From assembly GCA_007119335.1 (NCBI GenBank), contig SKPU01000019.1, forward strand, positions 1 to 6,999: 6,999 nucleotides of DNA, written 5' to 3'. Every line of letters starts with the position of its first letter. The first letter of the stretch is position 1. Shown here piece by piece: positions 4,382-6,999 of this stretch. Both the position numbers and the translations under genes were made by a program. The notes under the pieces are model-generated. The model was not told the origin of the DNA. It searched no databases and saw nothing but the letters and a program-made list of their open reading frames with translations. This DNA comes from Syntrophomonadaceae bacterium (GTDB lineage: Bacteria; Bacillota; Dethiobacteria; DTU022).

Positions 4382-5560
4382 TTGGGAAAAGCCGACCGAC
4401 CCAAAGGCATTTTAAAAACTAATGACCGCAGCCTGAAAGTAATCCCCTTTTCTCAGGATGCTCCTTACTATACCCAAAAAGGGACGTACTATAACAGCAA
4501 GAACCAGCTTTCCAAGGCTCTGTTATTTTTGCAGAAAGCAATCGAAATCGAACCGAATGATCCTTGGAATCATTACAACCTGGCCTGCTTGCTCAGTAAA
4601 ACCTCCCGCTTGAAAGAGGCAAACCGGATCTTTAAACATATCGTGCAAAATATGGACGGGCAGCTGAGCGAGTGTTATTTTTTTATGGCGGTCAACCACG
4701 GTTTGATGGAAGATTTGACCGAAGCAAAGCGCTACTTGTTAAAATATCTGCATACCAATCCGGAGGGGGAAATGGCAGACGAGGCAGAGGATCTGCTGCT
4801 GGCCATGGAAGAAGATGAAGAAGATCTGGAATCCGGTGACCGCAGCCTGAGCGTTGTGGAAAATGAGTCTATTCTAAACCTGATCAGCGAGATGGGACGG
4901 GTTAAGTTTAAGGAGCGCCTGCTGGAGGAAGATGGCTTTCGCCAGACCCTGCAAAAAGGCCTCTACCAGGGCAGCGATATTCTTAAAGAAGCAATCATCC
5001 GGCTTTACGGTGAAGCAGATTGCGCAGCGGCCCAGGCCAGCCTGGCTGATTTTGTAGCCAACCCCTGGGTCAAAGAGAGGCTGCGCCAGGTGGCTTTGTT
5101 AGAACTGAAGCAAATTTTCCCGGCCGGAGTTTACCGGGTCTTCAGCGAAGGGGCTATTCGGGAGGTTAGCCTCCAAAATTACCAGTCGCCGGCCCCGGTG
5201 TGGGACAGCAAGTGGCAGCAGGTTATTGAATGCACTTTTGCGAACATGCGCCGCAGCGCTTATTACGGAGATGAGTTTTATGATGATGTGGAAGCGATCT
5301 GGCTCGATTTTATCAACCATGCCTATCCGGAAGTTCCCCGGGTTGACAAACCTCAGACCTGGGCGGCCGGTTTGGAATACTGCCTGGTCCGTTTTCACTT
5401 TCTCGGCCTGACCCAAAAGGATCTAGCGGCAAAGTACGGAGTGTCCACCGCCAGTGTGAGGCGGAAATACTCTGCAATTAACGAGCTTTTACAGATTGAG
5501 CAGAAAGCTTACCGTAATATGCTCACCTTGCTGACGGACCACGAAGGCGAGCATGATTAA
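4382..5560 (+). CDS. TPR-repeat protein with C-terminal helix-turn-helix
   Basis: A cytoplasmic protein of 392 residues with no signal peptide. The N-terminal third holds about three tetratricopeptide repeats: residues 28-59 (KGTYYNSKNQLSKALLFLQK, then IEIEPND), 62-93 (WNHYNLACLLSKTSRLKEAN) and 96-129. TPRs are protein-protein interaction scaffolds. An acidic linker follows (about 141-153, EEDEEDLESGD). The C-terminal region has a helix-turn-helix at about 343-366 (LTQKDLAAKYGVSTASVRRK), preceded by a helical stretch with KPQTWAAGLEYCLVRFHFLG, a pattern like the second cyclin-like helix bundle and HTH of TFIIB-type proteins. DNA binding is therefore plausible but not proven. The start is TTG with GAAGGTGA four bases upstream; an ATG is not available nearby in frame. 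It follows yhaM and ends at a strong terminator. The target and regulatory role are unknown. Confidence 0.85.
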   Translation: MGKADRPKGILKTNDRSLKVIPFSQDAPYYTQKGTYYNSKNQLSKALLFLQKAIEIEPNDPWNHYNLACLLSKTSRLKEANRIFKHIVQNMDGQLSECYFFMAVNHGLMEDLTEAKRYLLKYLHTNPEGEMADEAEDLLLAMEEDEEDLESGDRSLSVVENESILNLISEMGRVKFKERLLEEDGFRQTLQKGLYQGSDILKEAIIRLYGEADCAAAQASLADFVANPWVKERLRQVALLELKQIFPAGVYRVFSEGAIREVSLQNYQSPAPVWDSKWQQVIECTFANMRRSAYYGDEFYDDVEAIWLDFINHAYPEVPRVDKPQTWAAGLEYCLVRFHFLGLTQKDLAAKYGVSTASVRRKYSAINELLQIEQKAYRNMLTLLTDHEGEHD

Positions 5561-5582
5561 ATAGTTAGCTTGTCTTTCGCAG

Positions 5583-5611
5583 GCCCCTTTTTTAAAGAGA
5601 AGGGGCTTTTT
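5583..5611 (+). terminator. Rho-independent terminator after the TPR-HTH gene
   Basis: GCCCCTT (5583-5589) and AAGGGGC (5600-5606) form the stem, which can be extended by A-U and G-U pairs to a 4-nt loop, followed directly by TTTTT (5607-5611). It starts 23 nt after the stop codon. Only 35 nt then separate it from yjbQ, and I see no convincing promoter there, so yjbQ may depend on readthrough or on a promoter inside the preceding gene. Confidence 0.88.
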
Positions 5612-5646
5612 CATATCTATCTATTTTTTATGAAGGGGGTTTTTGA

Positions 5647-6039
5647 GTGCACCTTGAACTGACGGTAGAAAGCACCAGGGTTGAACAGTTTATCAATATT
5701 TCTCCGCAGATCAACGAACTGCTCCAACGAAGCCAGATTCAAGACGGTTGCTGTACGGTATTTGTTTCTCATACCACTGCAGCGGTGACCGTTAATGAGG
5801 ATGCTGATCCTGCTGTAATGGAAGATATACTTGGGTTTTTGCAGAACATGGTGCCTCTGAAGGGGAATTACCGGCACAGCGAGGGGAATAGCGCAGCTCA
5901 TATCAAGGCCTCCCTCCTGGGGTGCTCGCTGCATTTGATCATCCGGAACGGTTATCTTGAGCTTGGGACCTGGCAGGGAGTTTTTTTAGCTGAGTTTGAC
6001 GGGCCGCGAACCAGGAAGGTAAAAATATGGATAGATTAA
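5647..6039 (+). CDS. yjbQ: YjbQ/UPF0047 family protein (secondary thiamine-phosphate synthase-like)
   Basis: A 130-residue single-domain protein of the widespread UPF0047/YjbQ family, whose usual length is about 130-140. Members are annotated as secondary thiamine-phosphate synthase because E. coli YjbQ shows weak activity of that kind; the true role is not settled. The family signatures are present: SHTTAAVTVNEDADP (residues 41-55), EGNSAAHIKASLLG (79-92) with His85, and LGTWQGVFLAEFDGPRTRKV (106-125). The histidines at 42, 77 and 85 probably form the conserved metal or active site (inference from family conservation). The start is GTG at 5647, preceded by GAAGGGGG. It is directly coupled to the next gene: its stop lies at 6037-6039, inside the next ribosome binding site. 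Confidence 0.93.
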   Translation: MHLELTVESTRVEQFINISPQINELLQRSQIQDGCCTVFVSHTTAAVTVNEDADPAVMEDILGFLQNMVPLKGNYRHSEGNSAAHIKASLLGCSLHLIIRNGYLELGTWQGVFLAEFDGPRTRKVKIWID

Positions 6040-6047
6040 AAGGGGGG
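6038..6047 (+). promoter_or_regulatory. Shine-Dalgarno for the Sir2 gene, overlapping the yjbQ stop
   Basis: AAAAGGGGGG ends six bases before ATG 6054 and overlaps the last two bases of the yjbQ stop codon, which suggests translational coupling. An alternative AGGAAGG stands seven bases before the in-frame ATG 6027, so a nine-residue longer form cannot be excluded. Confidence 0.65.
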
Positions 6048-6053
6048 ATATAT

Positions 6054-6806
6054 ATGGAAAAACAGCTGACCCGCAACGTCAAAAAAATCGCTGACCTTCT
6101 TGAAAAGAGCAGTTACCCGGTTGTGCTGACCGGAGCCGGTGTTTCCACTGAAAGTGGAGTGCCAGACTTTCGCAGTCCCGGCAGCGGCCTCTGGACGGTC
6201 TTAGACCCCGATCTTTTCACTATCCAGGGCTTTAAGGCTAACCCCGAAGCCCTTTATAAGGCGGGGGCTCCTTTTTTCCGTCAACTTGAGCAGGCAGAAC
6301 CTAATCAAACGCATACAGTTTTAGCAGAACTTGAAAAGCGCGGCTTGATCAAAGCTGTGATCACTCAGAATGTCGATGGTTTGCACCAGAAAGGCGGATC
6401 CCGGCGGGTTTTAGAGATTCATGGCACTTTGAGCAGGGCGATTTGTATGCATTGCGACCGGCAGGTCCCCATTGAAGATGTGGTTGCTGATGTAGAGGAA
6501 GGGCTGCTGCCTCCGCGCTGCGCGGAATGCGGTGAACCGCTAAAACCGGAGGTCATTTTTTTCGGAGAGGCTCTTTCCCCAGATTACCAAGAAGCGCTTG
6601 AAGAAGCCCGCAAGGCAGACCTGATCATGGTGATCGGTTCAAGCATGCAGGTTTCTCCCGCCAACCAAATCCCTGCGCTATGCGACAACCTGGTGATCAT
6701 TAACCGGACGCAGACTTTTTACGACAGATCAGCCCGGGTGGTTATAAACGATAGTACCGCGAGGGTAATGAGCTTGCTGTTAGAGGAACTTAACCAGAGG
6801 AAGTAG
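6054..6806 (+). CDS. cobB: NAD-dependent protein deacylase, Sir2/CobB family
   Basis: Sirtuins remove acyl groups from lysine using NAD, giving nicotinamide and O-acyl-ADP-ribose. This 250-residue protein has the complete set of marks: GAGVSTESGVPDFRS (residues 27-41), TQNVDGLH (104-111), catalytic His123 in EIHGT, a zinc site with Cys131, Cys134, Cys156 and Cys159, FFGE (169-172) and GSSMQVSPA (195-203). Family length is about 240-250. The FRSPGSGLW segment followed by ALYKAGAPFF lacks the Tyr-Arg pair of class III desuccinylases as far as I can see, so simple deacetylase activity of the bacterial class is more likely. GSS stands where GTS is more usual, a mild change. ATG 6054 is preferred over ATG 6027 on ribosome binding site and family length. 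Second gene of the yjbQ operon. Confidence 0.94.
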   Translation: MEKQLTRNVKKIADLLEKSSYPVVLTGAGVSTESGVPDFRSPGSGLWTVLDPDLFTIQGFKANPEALYKAGAPFFRQLEQAEPNQTHTVLAELEKRGLIKAVITQNVDGLHQKGGSRRVLEIHGTLSRAICMHCDRQVPIEDVVADVEEGLLPPRCAECGEPLKPEVIFFGEALSPDYQEALEEARKADLIMVIGSSMQVSPANQIPALCDNLVIINRTQTFYDRSARVVINDSTARVMSLLLEELNQRK

Positions 6807-6845
6807 GGCTTTATTGGTCCGGAGATAAGCATTGCATTACTGGAT

Positions 6846-6864
6846 TTTTAAGAGGATCTTAAAA
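6846..6864 (+). promoter_or_regulatory. Perfect inverted repeat upstream of the nfo gene
   Basis: TTTTAAGA (6846-6853) and TCTTAAAA (6857-6864) are exact reverse complements with a 3-nt gap, in the 82-nt space between the Sir2 gene and the next start. It ends 12 nt before the Shine-Dalgarno. No T-tract follows, so it is not an obvious terminator; it could be a repressor site, an mRNA hairpin or processing site. Confidence 0.35.
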
Positions 6865-6888
6865 TAACAATCATTGGAGGTAGAAGCT

Positions 6889-6999
6889 TTGCGCTTTGGA
6901 GTACACATGCCCCAAAAGGGTGGATTTGCGAAAAATGTAGAGCGGGTAGCTAAGCTGGGCTGCCGGAGTATCCAGATTTTCCCCGGCAATCCGACTGGC
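6889..6999 (+). CDS. nfo: Probable deoxyribonuclease IV, N-terminal fragment
   Basis: Only the first 37 codons are in the window, and the frame is open at the right edge. The residues fit the first beta strand and helix of the endonuclease IV TIM barrel: FGVHMPQKGGFAKNVERVAK (from residue 3), then the family hallmark RSIQIFPGNPTG at 26-37. Endonuclease IV cuts DNA at abasic sites in base excision repair with a three-zinc centre; the zinc ligands lie beyond the edge. The start is TTG at 6889 with GGAGGT seven bases upstream. It is 82 nt after the Sir2 gene, with no terminator between them, so probably the third gene of the operon. A related sugar-phosphate isomerase/epimerase TIM barrel is possible but less likely given the QIFPGNP motif. 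Confidence 0.85.
   Translation, partial: MRFGVHMPQKGGFAKNVERVAKLGCRSIQIFPGNPTG

Noticed and set aside
5099..5416. Minus-strand open frame inside the TPR-HTH gene
   Set aside because: No ribosome binding site or promoter, and the opposite frame encodes a coherent helix-turn-helix domain. The antisense frame at 5617-5934 within yjbQ is likewise a shadow.
1..6999. CRISPR array, insertion sequence, toxin-antitoxin or defence system
   Set aside because: No regularly spaced repeats, no terminal inverted repeats with a transposase, and no recognisable defence or toxin genes. The sirtuin looks like a stand-alone metabolic deacylase rather than a defence effector fusion.

Overview
The window looks like ordinary chromosome of a low-to-mid GC Gram-positive bacterium, most likely in the Bacillota and probably Clostridia-like (inference). 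The grounds are strong purine-rich Shine-Dalgarno sequences before almost every gene, frequent TTG starts (four of eight genes), sigma-A type promoters with extended -10 elements, a tRNA gene with an encoded CCA end, and housekeeping genes typical of that group (YhaM, YjbQ, a CobB/Sir2 deacylase, endonuclease IV). I see no transposase, phage gene, CRISPR array or plasmid function.

Left part (1-3110): three genes for exported proteins of unknown function surround a proline tRNA gene. Two lie in tandem on the minus strand: a partial one running off the left edge (1-444) and a complete one (763-1689). They are clearly paralogous in their N-terminal regions, about 40 percent identical over 77 ungapped residues, with two cysteines exactly 56 residues apart in both. 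Each has its own promoter of the form TTGACA-N17-TATAGT. The upstream gene (763-1689) ends in a good rho-independent terminator. The tRNA-Pro(GGG) gene (1936-2012) is divergent from them. The third secreted protein (2164-3030, plus strand) has two beta-rich parts around a charged helical region and ends in its own hairpin terminator. With the starts chosen here, all three signal peptides are 25 residues long and end in Pro-x-Leu-Ala. A 17-nt direct repeat (16 of 17 identical) brackets the block that holds gene 2, the tRNA and gene 3.

Middle part (3187-5611): yhaM, a 3'-to-5' exoribonuclease with OB-fold and HD domains, has a convincing promoter. It is followed after 149 nt by a protein joining TPR repeats to a C-terminal helix-turn-helix, closed by a strong terminator at 5583-5611.

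Right part (5647-6999): a probable operon of a YjbQ/UPF0047 protein, a Sir2-family NAD-dependent deacylase whose Shine-Dalgarno overlaps the yjbQ stop codon, and the first 37 codons of a probable deoxyribonuclease IV (nfo), cut by the right edge. These are small metabolic and maintenance enzymes. Their grouping suggests co-transcription but does not by itself define a pathway.

The least explained material is the secreted two-cysteine paralog family and its neighbour at 1-3030. It is the best candidate for something undescribed, although nothing in the sequence reveals its function.
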